Shown: positions 1-7,539 of the stretch, one piece after another | Layout: every line of letters starts with the position of its first letter | How positions within the stretch are numbered: the first letter of the stretch is position 1 | Source: Deltaproteobacteria bacterium | GTDB lineage: Bacteria > Myxococcota_A > Polyangia > Polyangiales > Polyangiaceae | DNA: 64,000 nucleotides | Direction: 5' to 3' | NCBI GenBank assembly: GCA_016218915.1 | Contig: JACRCQ010000081.1 | Location: 1-64,000 of the forward strand | Made by a program: the position numbers and the translations under genes | The notes under the pieces: generated by a model | The model's input: only the letters and a program-made list of their open reading frames with translations | What the model was told of the DNA's origin: nothing | The model's database searches: none

Positions 1-1
1 A

Positions 2-482
2 GCAGATCTCGAGGACGCCCGCAGAGAGGATCCTTGGGCTGGTGCTCGCTGCTGCCCCCCGCTACGCCAACGTTCTTGCGCCCTTGGTGCGCCAACGAGC
101 TGTGCGCCGGGTAGAGGAAGGCCGCAGATCTCGCAGATCGCAGCAGATCACAGGGACGCACGCAGAGAGGATCCTTGGGCTGGTGCTCGCTGCTGCCCCC
201 CCGCTACGCCAACGTGCTTGCGCCCTTGGTGCGCCAACGAGCTGTGCGCCGGGTAGAGGAAGGCCAAAGATCTCGCAGATCGCAGCAGATCTCGAGGACG
301 CCCGCAGAGAGGATCCTTGGGCTGGTGCTCGCTGCTGCCGCCCGGTACATCCACGTGCTTGCCCCCCTCGGTGCGCCAACGAGTTGTGCGCCGCGGAGAG
401 GAACGCCGCAGATCTCGCAGATCGCCGCAGATCACAGGGACGCCCGCAGAGAGGATCCTCGGGCTGGTGCTCGATCGCCGAG
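2..482. repeat. 141-142 bp direct repeat, about 3.4 copies
   Basis: Near-identical units begin at about 2, 143, 285 and 427, each opening with GCAGATC and containing AGAGAGGATCC followed by GGGCTGGTGCTCG. The last copy is cut short near 482. Copies differ by scattered substitutions and by one base in length, so no reading frame is kept between units. That argues against a repeated protein. Many short GATCTGCGAGATC-like self-complementary words lie at the unit junctions. I see no gene here. Confidence 0.85.
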
Positions 483-691
483 TAAGTTGGTGTTGCCCTG
501 CGCCCACGTTGCGCCAGCCTCTGCGAACTTCTGCGAGATCTGCGGCTGACCGTTAGCGAGGCCAACGGAAAGAACGATGCAAAGATCCGCGAGAATCTGC
601 GGCCAATCCGTGGCGAGGGAAGACGGTTGCCAGGGCCTGGACCGCCAGCCCGATGGCTGAAACCGGAGCATGGCACAGTCGGCACGGTAGC

Positions 692-734
692 GGCACGCCA
701 GGGCGTGCCTCCGTTTGGCACGGCATGCCGTGCC
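692..734. repeat. Two long perfect palindromes
   Basis: Positions 692-709 form an inverted repeat, GGCACGCC then AG then GGCGTGCC. Positions 717-734 form an uninterrupted 18-bp palindrome, GGCACGGCATGCCGTGCC. They abut the 47-bp tandem array, whose units carry a degenerate form (GCACGCCGTGC). A 16/18 match to the 18-mer lies at 13354-13371 upstream of the cus-like operon. They could be REP-like elements, terminators or protein-binding sites. Confidence 0.8.
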
Positions 735-961
735 TTTGCCACGCGACGCGGTGCCGCACATTGGGCCCCGCACGCCGTGCCTTTGCCACGCGACGCGGTG
801 CCGCACATTGGGCCCCGCACGCCGTGCCTTCGCCACGCGACGCGGTGCCGCACATTGGGCCCCGCACGCCGTGCCTTCGCCACGCGACGCGGTGCCGCAC
901 ATTGGGCCCCGCACGCCGTGCCTTTGCCACGCGACGCTGTGCCGCACATTGGGCCCCGCAC
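727..961. repeat. 47-bp tandem array, five copies
   Basis: Units start at 727, 774, 821, 868 and 915, with a sixth start degenerating at 962, so the period is exactly 47 bp. Copies are nearly identical (one or two substitutions each) and there are no variable spacers between them. Each unit contains GTGCCGCAC and GCACGCCGTGC, which can fold into small hairpins. Since 47 is not a multiple of three, a coding repeat is unlikely. The array ends about 100 bp before the biotin-carrier start codon. Confidence 0.9.
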
Positions 962-1059
962 GCGGTAACTTCGCCACGCTGGCCCTGCCCCGCGCCTTGG
1001 GGGTAGCATCCGTTCCCCACTGCCGTGCATCCAACGGTCCAACAAGAGGTCGACCCCGC

Positions 1060-1557
1060 ATGCGCTACTTCGTGACGTTCGATGGCCCGGAGATCCCCGT
1101 GGACGTGACCGCAGTGCCGGGCGGCGGCTACGACGTGCGTCTCGACGGCGAGAGGGTCGATGCTGACGTGGTCGCGTTGCCCGATGCCCTATCCATCCGC
1201 ATCGGCAATCGGGTGATCGACCTCGTGGTGGAAGGAACACTGCCTGAGCTGGGTGTGAGCGCCACCGGCATGCGCGCCAGAGTGCGCGTCGAGAGCGAGC
1301 GCGGCCGAGCTGCCTCTGCGGCGCGTCGCAAGCTTGGACCCGAGACCGGCGCCGTGGCCTCCCCGATGCCTGGGCGCATCGTCAAGGTGCTGGTCGAGCT
1401 CGGCGCTGAAGTCCAGGCTGACCAGCCCCTGGTGGTGGTCGAAGCGATGAAGATGGAGAACGAGCTGCGCGCGCCCAAGGGCGGCAAAATCGCCAAGATC
1501 GCGGTCCAAGCCGGCGACCGGGTCGAAGCAGGCACTATCCTGCTGGAAGTAGATTGA
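1060..1557 (+). CDS. Biotin/lipoyl-attachment (biotin carboxyl carrier) protein
   Basis: This 165-residue protein ends in a biotinyl domain (about residues 92-165). The attachment motif EAMKMENEL is complete, and its Lys is the predicted biotinylation site. The N-terminal 90 residues resemble the spacer seen in carrier subunits of acyl-CoA or pyruvate-type carboxylases. It would carry CO2 between a biotin carboxylase and a carboxyltransferase, but neither partner gene is in the window, so the substrate is unknown. The start ATG is preceded by AAGAGG at 1044-1049. Longer in-frame extensions upstream run into the 47-bp repeat array and are rejected. The gene ends 13 bp before the PLP-enzyme gene, so the two may be co-transcribed. 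Confidence 0.9.
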   Translation: MRYFVTFDGPEIPVDVTAVPGGGYDVRLDGERVDADVVALPDALSIRIGNRVIDLVVEGTLPELGVSATGMRARVRVESERGRAASAARRKLGPETGAVASPMPGRIVKVLVELGAEVQADQPLVVVEAMKMENELRAPKGGKIAKIAVQAGDRVEAGTILLEVD

Positions 1558-1570
1558 CTAGGAACAAGCC

Positions 1571-2572
1571 GTGTTGCGGAATCTCCCTAGGCAACGATGG
1601 GTGCACGGTCCGACGCCGCTGGTGCGTCTGCCGCGTCTGGCGGCCAGGTTCGGGCTCGACCTGTGGATCAAGCGTGACGACGCAAGTGGCGGGGTCGAAG
1701 CGGGCAACAAGGTTCGCAAGCTCGAGTTCCTGCTGGGCGAGGCCAGGGCGCGCCAGGCTGACACGGTCATCACCTGCGGCGGAATCCAGTCCAACCATGC
1801 ACGCGCCACCGCTGTGCTTGCGGCTCAGCTCGGGATGAAGTCGGTGCTCGTGCTTCGCGCCGACGACGTCCACGCTGCCCTGCCCATCAGCGGCAATGTG
1901 CTGATCGATCGCATGGTCGGCGCGTCGATCCGCTTGATTGACAACGAGCAGTGGCGAGACCGCAACGGGATCATGGCGCAGGAGGCGAGCGCGATCGATC
2001 GTGCTGGTGGACGCAGCTACGTGATCCCTGAGGGGGGCTCGAACGGCCTGGGCACGCTCGGCTACGTGGAAGCCATGGCAGAGGTGCGTGCGCAGCTCGA
2101 TCTTGGGCTGGGCGGAGGGCGACCCTTTGACGCGATCGTGCATGCGTGCGGCTCAGGCGGCACAGCGGCCGGGATCGCGCTCGGAGCCGCTGCCTACGAC
2201 GTGGCCCCGGTGGTCCACCCCATGGCGGTGTGCAACGATGCGGCCTACTTCCAGGCTGTGATCGCGTCGATCATCGCAGAGGCAAGGTCGATCGTTCCTG
2301 CGCTGCCTGCGCCTGCGGGGGTGGTGGTCGACGATGCGAGCAAGGGGCCGGCCTATGCAGTCTCGAGCGACGAGCAGCGCGCGTTCATCGTGGAGATGGC
2401 GCGTCTGTGCGGGCTCGTGCTGGATCCGGTCTACACGGGCAAGGGGCTGCACGGGCTCGCGCAATGGGTACGCCGCGACGGGTCGCTCGTGGGCAAGCGC
2501 GTGCTGTTCGTGCATACGGGCGGGCTGCCAGGGCTGCTGGCGCAAGGCGAGGAATTCGAGCGCAATCTGTAG
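1571..2572 (+). CDS. PLP-dependent D-cysteine desulfhydrase / ACC deaminase family enzyme
   Basis: This 333-residue protein belongs to the tryptophan-synthase-beta (fold II) PLP family. The segment GNKVRKLEFLLGEA (about residues 45-58) contains the expected PLP lysine, Lys47. CGGIQSNHARATA (69-81) is the substrate/phosphate loop typical of D-cysteine desulfhydrase and ACC deaminase. A glycine-rich phosphate-binding segment, ACGSGGTAAG, lies near residue 195. The length is usual for the family. The likely reaction is beta-elimination of D-cysteine (or a related D-amino acid) to pyruvate, sulfide and ammonia in the cytoplasm. I cannot separate DcyD from ACC deaminase by eye, so no symbol is given. 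Confidence 0.85.
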   Translation: MLRNLPRQRWVHGPTPLVRLPRLAARFGLDLWIKRDDASGGVEAGNKVRKLEFLLGEARARQADTVITCGGIQSNHARATAVLAAQLGMKSVLVLRADDVHAALPISGNVLIDRMVGASIRLIDNEQWRDRNGIMAQEASAIDRAGGRSYVIPEGGSNGLGTLGYVEAMAEVRAQLDLGLGGGRPFDAIVHACGSGGTAAGIALGAAAYDVAPVVHPMAVCNDAAYFQAVIASIIAEARSIVPALPAPAGVVVDDASKGPAYAVSSDEQRAFIVEMARLCGLVLDPVYTGKGLHGLAQWVRRDGSLVGKRVLFVHTGGLPGLLAQGEEFERNL

Positions 2573-2599
2573 GTGCGCGGCGCTGCAATAGGGAGACAT

Positions 2600-3388
2600 G
2601 TGCGACGCAGCGAGCTGAGCAAGTTGGCGGTGGGCGCCCTGACCGTGGCTGCGTTGGGCGTGGTCGTTCATCTGCTCGATGGTTGGATGCAGACCAACCC
2701 GCTTGCTGGGGCGATCATCGGGGCCGTGCTCGTGGATCTGGTGGGAGGACGTCTCGGCCTGACGTGGGATGAGACGAAGCAGGCCAAGGGCGGAGCGCTT
2801 GCGCTCACCGTGCTGCGCGGCTTCGCCTTTGGCGCAGGGCTCGCGCTCGGGATCGCGGTGATCGCATCGATGCTTCGATGGGCGAGGATCACCCAGGGGA
2901 GCCCGAGCCTGATGGGGCTGGGTCTAGGAGTCGCCTCGCCGCTCGCGATCGCAGCGCGCGACGAGGTGCTCTATCGCGGCGTTCCGCTCCTGGTGATGCG
3001 CGGCAGGATCTCGGATCGCTGGGCGCTGCCGTTCTGCGCGTTGCTGGGTGCTGCGCCGATCGTGCTTCGACCGGGAGCGTCGGTCATCGGCGTGGTGCTG
3101 GCAGCGAGCACAGGAGCGTTCTTTACGGTCCTGTGGCGAGTCGGAAGGGGCGCATGGTTGCCCTGGGGAGCGCACGCCGGGTGGCTGTTCATGGCAGGTG
3201 CAGGCATCCACGGATCGCTGCTCGATGTGTGGTTCAAGGATGGTCTGCTGGTGCCTGTGGCGCGAGCTCACGGCAATCCTGCGTGGCTTGGGGCGCTCGT
3301 GTTCGCCATGGCAGCGTTTGCGGCGGCGTGGTGGTACGCACGACGATCTCCCGGTGAAGCAAAGGAAATTTCGGGACGCCGGGATTGA
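2600..3388 (+). CDS. CPBP-family (CAAX-like) intramembrane protease, putative
   Basis: This is a very hydrophobic protein of about 262 residues with roughly seven membrane segments. RDEVLYRG fits the first CPBP/Abi motif (EExxxR, here Asp-Glu-x-x-x-Arg), and GAHAGW near the C terminus resembles the later His motif. Family members are membrane metalloproteases or bacteriocin-immunity and sorting proteins; the substrate here is unknown. I chose GTG at 2600 because GGGAG (2591-2595) lies just before it. An in-frame GTG at 2573, directly after the preceding stop codon, would add nine residues but has no well-placed ribosome-binding site. It probably shares a transcript with the two genes upstream. 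Confidence 0.7.
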   Translation: MRRSELSKLAVGALTVAALGVVVHLLDGWMQTNPLAGAIIGAVLVDLVGGRLGLTWDETKQAKGGALALTVLRGFAFGAGLALGIAVIASMLRWARITQGSPSLMGLGLGVASPLAIAARDEVLYRGVPLLVMRGRISDRWALPFCALLGAAPIVLRPGASVIGVVLAASTGAFFTVLWRVGRGAWLPWGAHAGWLFMAGAGIHGSLLDVWFKDGLLVPVARAHGNPAWLGALVFAMAAFAAAWWYARRSPGEAKEISGRRD

Positions 3389-3457
3389 CAAGGCGCCCTG
3401 GGGGCCAAGACAAACCTTGCTGGCCTCGGAAGGAAGCCAGTCCTGCAAGGGGGTGGA

Positions 3458-4366
3458 ATGGTCGACGGCCCAGCGTTCTTCACTGAGTTTCTCGAGCAGC
3501 TGAACGAAGGGGTCTACATCGTCGATCACGCCCGGCGGATCACGAGCTGGAACCGCGCTGCCGAGATGCTGACCGGCTTTCGGCGCGAAGAGGTTCTGGG
3601 GGCGTGCTGCTCTCAGAACGTGCTTCGCCATGTAGATGCAACGGGGCGCGGGGCGTGTGCAGAGGGGTGTCCGCTGCTGGCAGCCTTTGCAGGTCGCGGC
3701 AGGGGGGAGTCCGAGATGTTCTTCCGGCACAAGGACGGGCACCGGGTACCGGTGCTCGTGCGCGTGGTTCCGATCCTCGGCGGTCATGGTCACGTGGACG
3801 GCGCGATCCAGATCTTCCACCAGAAGACGCCGACGGAAGAGATGCAGAAGCGTCTGGTCGAGCTTGAGAAGCTCGCGTTGATCGACCCGCTCACAGCTCT
3901 ACCCAACCGGCGCCATCTCGAAGCGCAGCTGCGCCATCGGCTGGACGAGCTTCGACGCTACGACTGGCCTTTTGGGGCGCTGCTGCTCGACGTGGATCGG
4001 TTCAAGCAGGTCAACGATGGTCATGGGCACGGGGCAGGCGACGACGTTCTGAAGATGGTGGGCAAGACTCTCACAGCGTGCACGCGGGGATTCGACACGG
4101 TGGGACGATGGGGAGGCGACGAATTCCTGGCCGTGCTCGCGAACGTGCAGCAGCGCGATCTGGAGGAAGTGGCCGAGCGGTTCCGGGTGCTGGTGTCGAC
4201 TGCGTGTCTGGAGGCGCCGGACAAGATCCAGGTGACGATCTCGATCGGCGCGGCGCTTGCCTTTCCACAGGATACGGTGGAGTCGCTGCTGGGACGCGCG
4301 GACAAGATGCTGTACGAGGCAAAGCGATCCGGGGGCAATCGAGTGAGCATGGAGCCGCGACCGTAG
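3458..4366 (+). CDS. PAS-GGDEF diguanylate cyclase
   Basis: This 302-residue cytoplasmic protein has an N-terminal PAS domain (about 10-120) and a C-terminal GGDEF domain (about 140-298). The active site GGDEF is intact at 219-223. The RxxD inhibitory site (RGFD, 210-213) sits exactly five residues before it, so a cyclic-di-GMP synthase with product inhibition is predicted. The PAS domain has a cysteine cluster (Cys50, Cys51, Cys67, Cys71), a subtype that may hold a redox cofactor or respond to redox state. There is no transmembrane segment. The start ATG follows a GGGGGTGG sequence. A 69-nt leader separates it from the preceding gene and may fold. Confidence 0.92.
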   Translation: MVDGPAFFTEFLEQLNEGVYIVDHARRITSWNRAAEMLTGFRREEVLGACCSQNVLRHVDATGRGACAEGCPLLAAFAGRGRGESEMFFRHKDGHRVPVLVRVVPILGGHGHVDGAIQIFHQKTPTEEMQKRLVELEKLALIDPLTALPNRRHLEAQLRHRLDELRRYDWPFGALLLDVDRFKQVNDGHGHGAGDDVLKMVGKTLTACTRGFDTVGRWGGDEFLAVLANVQQRDLEEVAERFRVLVSTACLEAPDKIQVTISIGAALAFPQDTVESLLGRADKMLYEAKRSGGNRVSMEPRP

Positions 4367-4477
4367 GGGAGCGGGCATGGAGCCGCGACCGAGCCGTCCC
4401 TTGGCATGTGCGCAGGTCTGATTCGTGATCGGAGCGTTGGCTCGCTCATCCCGCTTTGGCGAGCGTGTAGGGCGCGG

Positions 4478-4547
4478 GGGTAGCGGGTAGCGGGTAGCGG
4501 GTAGCGTGTAGCGGGTAGCGGGTAGCGTGTAGCGGGTAGCGGGTAGC
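4478..4547. repeat. Heptamer tandem array, 10 copies
   Basis: Ten back-to-back heptamers, GGGTAGC with GTGTAGC variants at copies 5 and 8, fill exactly 70 bp. Nothing in the region suggests translation. Such short arrays are prone to slippage and are likely to vary in copy number between strains. The flanks (4367-4477 and 4548-4716) are GC-rich, low-complexity and show no convincing gene. Confidence 0.9.
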
Positions 4548-4716
4548 GGTCGTGTGGCCGGCATGGCAGCGCTCGCTTGCTCGCTGGCTCGCATGCCGCT
4601 TGCCCCTTCCCGCTCGCCTCTGCCCGCTGGCCCTACTCGCTGGCCGACGCCAGCTGCTCTTGCCGCTTGCTCGCTTGGTGCCCGCGCGCCTTTCGAGGCG
4701 GGCACAAGGAGGCAAC

Positions 4717-4830
4717 ATGGACCGTCAACATCACCATCCCGACGCAGCGCAGCAGCACTTCGACCACCACCGACTCGACGCCTGGAGCGTAGCCTTCGAG
4801 GCCCTGGTCGACGGCGATCGCATACTTTGA
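4717..4830 (+). pseudogene. Truncated N-terminus of a small four-helix-bundle-like protein
   Basis: A 37-codon reading frame starts at ATG 4717 behind a near-perfect ribosome-binding site, AAGGAGG at 4706-4712. It stops at 4828-4830. The piece HHRLDAWSVAFEALVDGDRI resembles the first helix of four-helix-bundle (23S intervening-sequence-like) proteins that are common in myxobacteria. The rest of such a protein is missing, and what follows is a transposase remnant. I infer truncation by a past insertion. The family match is by eye and weak, but the strong ribosome-binding site suggests a once-functional start. Confidence 0.4.
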
Positions 4831-5123
4831 CGACGTAAGCTCGGCCTGAACAAGGCCCGACTGCCCGACCGGCAGCTCGGATCGGAGTTGACCCAAGACG
4901 AGAACCGATATTTCCTGTGCAGCCTCGGCACTGACCGGCTTCGTCCCGAGCCGTGGCTCAAGCTGGTGCGCCAGTCGAACCCCAGGGCGCTCTGGTGCTC
5001 GCGCTGCTGCGTTGTGTCGCCTACAACATGCTGAGCTTGTTCCGTGCTGTGACGCGACGGGCCGAGGACAATCGTGCCGCGCCCTGGAAACGCCTGCTGG
5101 AACGCTTCAAGGTGACGCTGTAA
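4831..5123 (+). pseudogene. Decayed DDE transposase C-terminus (IS4/ISAs1-like)
   Basis: Read from 4831 the frame gives an ENRYFLCSLGTDRLRPE-like stretch, resembling the region of IS4-type transposases that follows the second catalytic Asp. After a frameshift near 4985 the +3 frame gives LLRCVAYNMLSLFRAV and APWKRLLERFK, typical of the C-terminal helix of these enzymes. That frame ends at TAA 5121-5123. There is no intact start, at least one frameshift, and no terminal inverted repeats that I can see, so this is a relic. It sits directly after a truncated small gene. Confidence 0.6.
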
Positions 5124-5484
5124 GCAGCGCTCGATTCCGATCTTGTCGAGCTGCGTTCGGATACCCGGCCCTGCGGCTGCGAGCTGCTCGCAGCCCGCGG
5201 CTGGCTGATCGCGCCCCAGCTTCTGCCATGGCCCGCCGAGGGCAGAAGCAGGCACTTCGCGGGCCGTTGACAGACCTGCTCGATCCACCAGCCAGCGATG
5301 AGGCGCCAGTCGAATCGATGGCTCGCTGGGCAGATGTCGGGCTGATCCGCAGACTCCGGACGCCGCGCGGGCTTCAGCCCCGGGGGCTCCGGAAGGCCGG
5401 GGATGCGTCAGGGACAATGGATCGAACCTGGGCATGTGCGCTGTCCAGTTGACCCGATGGGATCTGTGGCCTACCCTTCCGTGC
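5124..5484. other. Gene-poor interval after the transposase remnant
   Basis: I see no convincing gene in these 361 bp. The frame of the transposase tail stays open for about 50 codons beyond its stop, so part of this may be further degraded transposase sequence. The last 30 bp should hold the promoter and ribosome-binding site of the lipoprotein gene at 5485, but I find no clear ribosome-binding site. Confidence 0.5.
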
Positions 5485-5871
5485 ATGAAGCTGGGATGGT
5501 GGCTGGGGACGGTGATCGTGCTGGCGACGGGCGCTGGCTGCGGCGGCAACGGCAATCCGAACTTCAACACCGTTTCGCACCAGTTCTACAAGTCCTACTG
5601 CGTCAGGCTCCACAGCTGCCTCGTGGAGAATCTGGGCCAGGCTGCTGGCGATGCGTCGTACACAAAGGCCTATCCAGCAGGCGACACCGACTGCATCGAT
5701 CAGAACTTCAAGGAGTTCAGCTCCCTGGACTCGCTCAGCTCCACTTGCACGCAAGAGCAATGGGACACGTGCACCAAGGACGTCGAGACCACCACCTGCG
5801 TGCCTTCGACGCTGGTCGATGCCGCTCCGGTCTGGGGACCCAAGATCCCGGATAGCTGCAGGGGTTGTTGA
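5485..5871 (+). CDS. Small Cys-rich lipoprotein, unknown function
   Basis: This 128-residue protein starts with a lipoprotein signal, MKLGWWLGTVIVLATGAGC, so the mature protein would begin at a lipidated Cys followed by Gly-Gly. The mature part has about nine further cysteines, including a CRGC end, and may be stabilised by disulfides in the periplasm or on the cell surface. I chose ATG 5485 because it places the signal peptide at the N terminus; an upstream in-frame ATG at 5434 would add 17 non-signal residues. I do not recognise a family. It converges on the next gene, 12 bp away. Confidence 0.65.
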   Translation: MKLGWWLGTVIVLATGAGCGGNGNPNFNTVSHQFYKSYCVRLHSCLVENLGQAAGDASYTKAYPAGDTDCIDQNFKEFSSLDSLSSTCTQEQWDTCTKDVETTTCVPSTLVDAAPVWGPKIPDSCRGC

Positions 5872-5883
5872 GCCAGCCTGCGG

Positions 5884-7368
5884 TCAGTACCACGCAGCGC
5901 CAAAGCCGAGCGTCAGAAACGTCGGACGGTTGCCCACAGGGGGCAGCAAGAACACCGACATCCTGAAGTTCGCCTCGGACTTGTTGGCAGCTTCGAGCGA
6001 GCCGATGTCGAGCGTCAGCTGGAAGCCGGCCGGATTGAAGCCGTCCGTGGCTGACTTGAAGTCGCTCGGCTTGGAGTGGAAGTACGTTGGACGGTAGTCG
6101 ATGCCCACCATCACGCCGTTCCAACGGCTCTCGCCCCAGAACTTGCCAAAGCCGAACTGGCCGCCAATCGACATCGGGATCATGATGACGCGGGTCGATC
6201 CCCACTTCGTATCCCCGCCGTCCGCATATCCTCGGATCAGCTCGTTGCCGCCCGAGTCGCGCAACCCTGCCTGGATATGCGCATCGGTGCGGTGGCCATA
6301 GGCGATCATGGCGAAGTCGAACCCGGTCCCCATCCGGAACCCGCTCCAGGTCGTGCTCTTCTCGACGTCAGGCGCTGCAAGGTACAGGTAGCCGAAGTGC
6401 AGCCCGGCGCCGCCACCGCCCCCACCGGCGCTGCTCTCGCCAGTGAACGTCATCTGCTGGCCGCTCGTGAACGTCTTGTCCACCGTGGTCTGGATCGTCT
6501 GAAGAATGCCCGAGACTTGTGCCTGCAGGTCGAAAGCGAAGATCGATCCTCCGCGCTTGTCCCAAGTCGCTTGCCCCCCAAGTCGCGGTCCACTCGGAGG
6601 GGCGCCCAACTGCGAAAGCCCGGTGCCCGCAGGCGTCGGGCCGCCCGGCATGGGCTGCGCCGGCGCATGGGCATAGACCTCGTGCACCCGATCCCAAGGA
6701 ATCGTGCGTTGTCGCCCATCTGGCCCCTGCACGATCACGTAGCTTCCAGGTGCCTGGTAGATCACACGCCCCTCGACCACGCTGCCGTCCTTGAGCACGA
6801 CGCGATCAGCGCCAGGCTGCGTCGCAGGCACGGGGACCGCCGCCACCGGGGGCGCTCCAGGGGCAACCGCGGTGCCGGGCGCCGGAAGGAGCGTGTCGAC
6901 CGCTGCGGGCACGGCTGTGTCGATCTCAGCGGGGGTGGCTGTGACGTCCTGGCCGCGCTCTCCGAGGGCAGAGACCACGGTGACATGGATCACCGCATGA
7001 AAGCGGTCGCGGTAGGTGACCTTGGTGCGTACGGCAAGCTCGGCGCCGACAGCGCTGCGCAAGCCGTTGGGATCCGTGACCCCGCGCTGCATCGCAGCCC
7101 CGACAGCGGCCGGGGGCGCAAGCTCGTAGCCGCGCGCACGAATGCGCTGCACCAGCGCATCTGTGGCCACGCGAAGGTGTGCGTCGACCTCAGCCTCCCC
7201 GGTCATGTCTGCCAGGAGCACGACCGTATGCTGCGCTGGATTGGGTGCAGCGGCTGCCGCAGGGGCACCTGGAGGGGGCGGCGGAGGCGCAGGAGGAAGC
7301 TGCGCAGACGACGTGCCGGACCAGGCGACGACGGCCGCGATCGCGGCAAAGGGACCGACTGCTCGCAT
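5884..7368 (-). CDS. Exported protein with predicted outer-membrane beta-barrel C-terminus
   Basis: This 494-residue protein starts with a signal peptide (MRAVGPFAAIAAVVAW, probable cleavage after SAQ). A Pro/Ala-rich linker follows, then an alpha/beta domain and, near residue 200, a segment VVLKDGSVVEGRVIYQ typical of small SH3-like domains in myxobacterial secreted proteins. The C-terminal half alternates hydrophobic and polar residues and ends LGFGAAWY, with a terminal aromatic residue as in outer-membrane barrels. I set the start at 7368 because GAGG lies 8 nt upstream and the signal peptide begins there; the open frame extends 13 codons further. No known family is recognised. Confidence 0.65.
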   Translation of the reverse strand: MRAVGPFAAIAAVVAWSGTSSAQLPPAPPPPPPGAPAAAAAPNPAQHTVVLLADMTGEAEVDAHLRVATDALVQRIRARGYELAPPAAVGAAMQRGVTDPNGLRSAVGAELAVRTKVTYRDRFHAVIHVTVVSALGERGQDVTATPAEIDTAVPAAVDTLLPAPGTAVAPGAPPVAAVPVPATQPGADRVVLKDGSVVEGRVIYQAPGSYVIVQGPDGRQRTIPWDRVHEVYAHAPAQPMPGGPTPAGTGLSQLGAPPSGPRLGGQATWDKRGGSIFAFDLQAQVSGILQTIQTTVDKTFTSGQQMTFTGESSAGGGGGGAGLHFGYLYLAAPDVEKSTTWSGFRMGTGFDFAMIAYGHRTDAHIQAGLRDSGGNELIRGYADGGDTKWGSTRVIMIPMSIGGQFGFGKFWGESRWNGVMVGIDYRPTYFHSKPSDFKSATDGFNPAGFQLTLDIGSLEAANKSEANFRMSVFLLPPVGNRPTFLTLGFGAAWY

Positions 7369-7539
7369 GATCGAAGCCTCGCGGTTGCTCTGAAAGGAAG
7401 TCCCCATCGGCCGGGAAAGGTACCTGACGCCCCATCATGCGTCAAACGGGTATTGCCCGCGGCCGCCAGGCCAACGCACGCGAGCCAGACGGCGTCGTAT
7501 GGACTCTGACTCGGCCGGCTGCTGGAGTAGCATCCCGAC

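Noticed and set aside
727..961. CRISPR array
   Set aside because: The 47-bp units are joined directly with no variable spacers and no cas genes occur in the window.
62..1240. Long open frames on both strands through the repeat region
   Set aside because: They run through 141-142 bp and 47-bp repeats whose lengths change frame between copies. They have no ribosome-binding sites and arise from high GC.
5410..5450. tRNA-like word GGATCGAACC
   Set aside because: The surrounding sequence cannot form the acceptor, D and anticodon arms of a tRNA.
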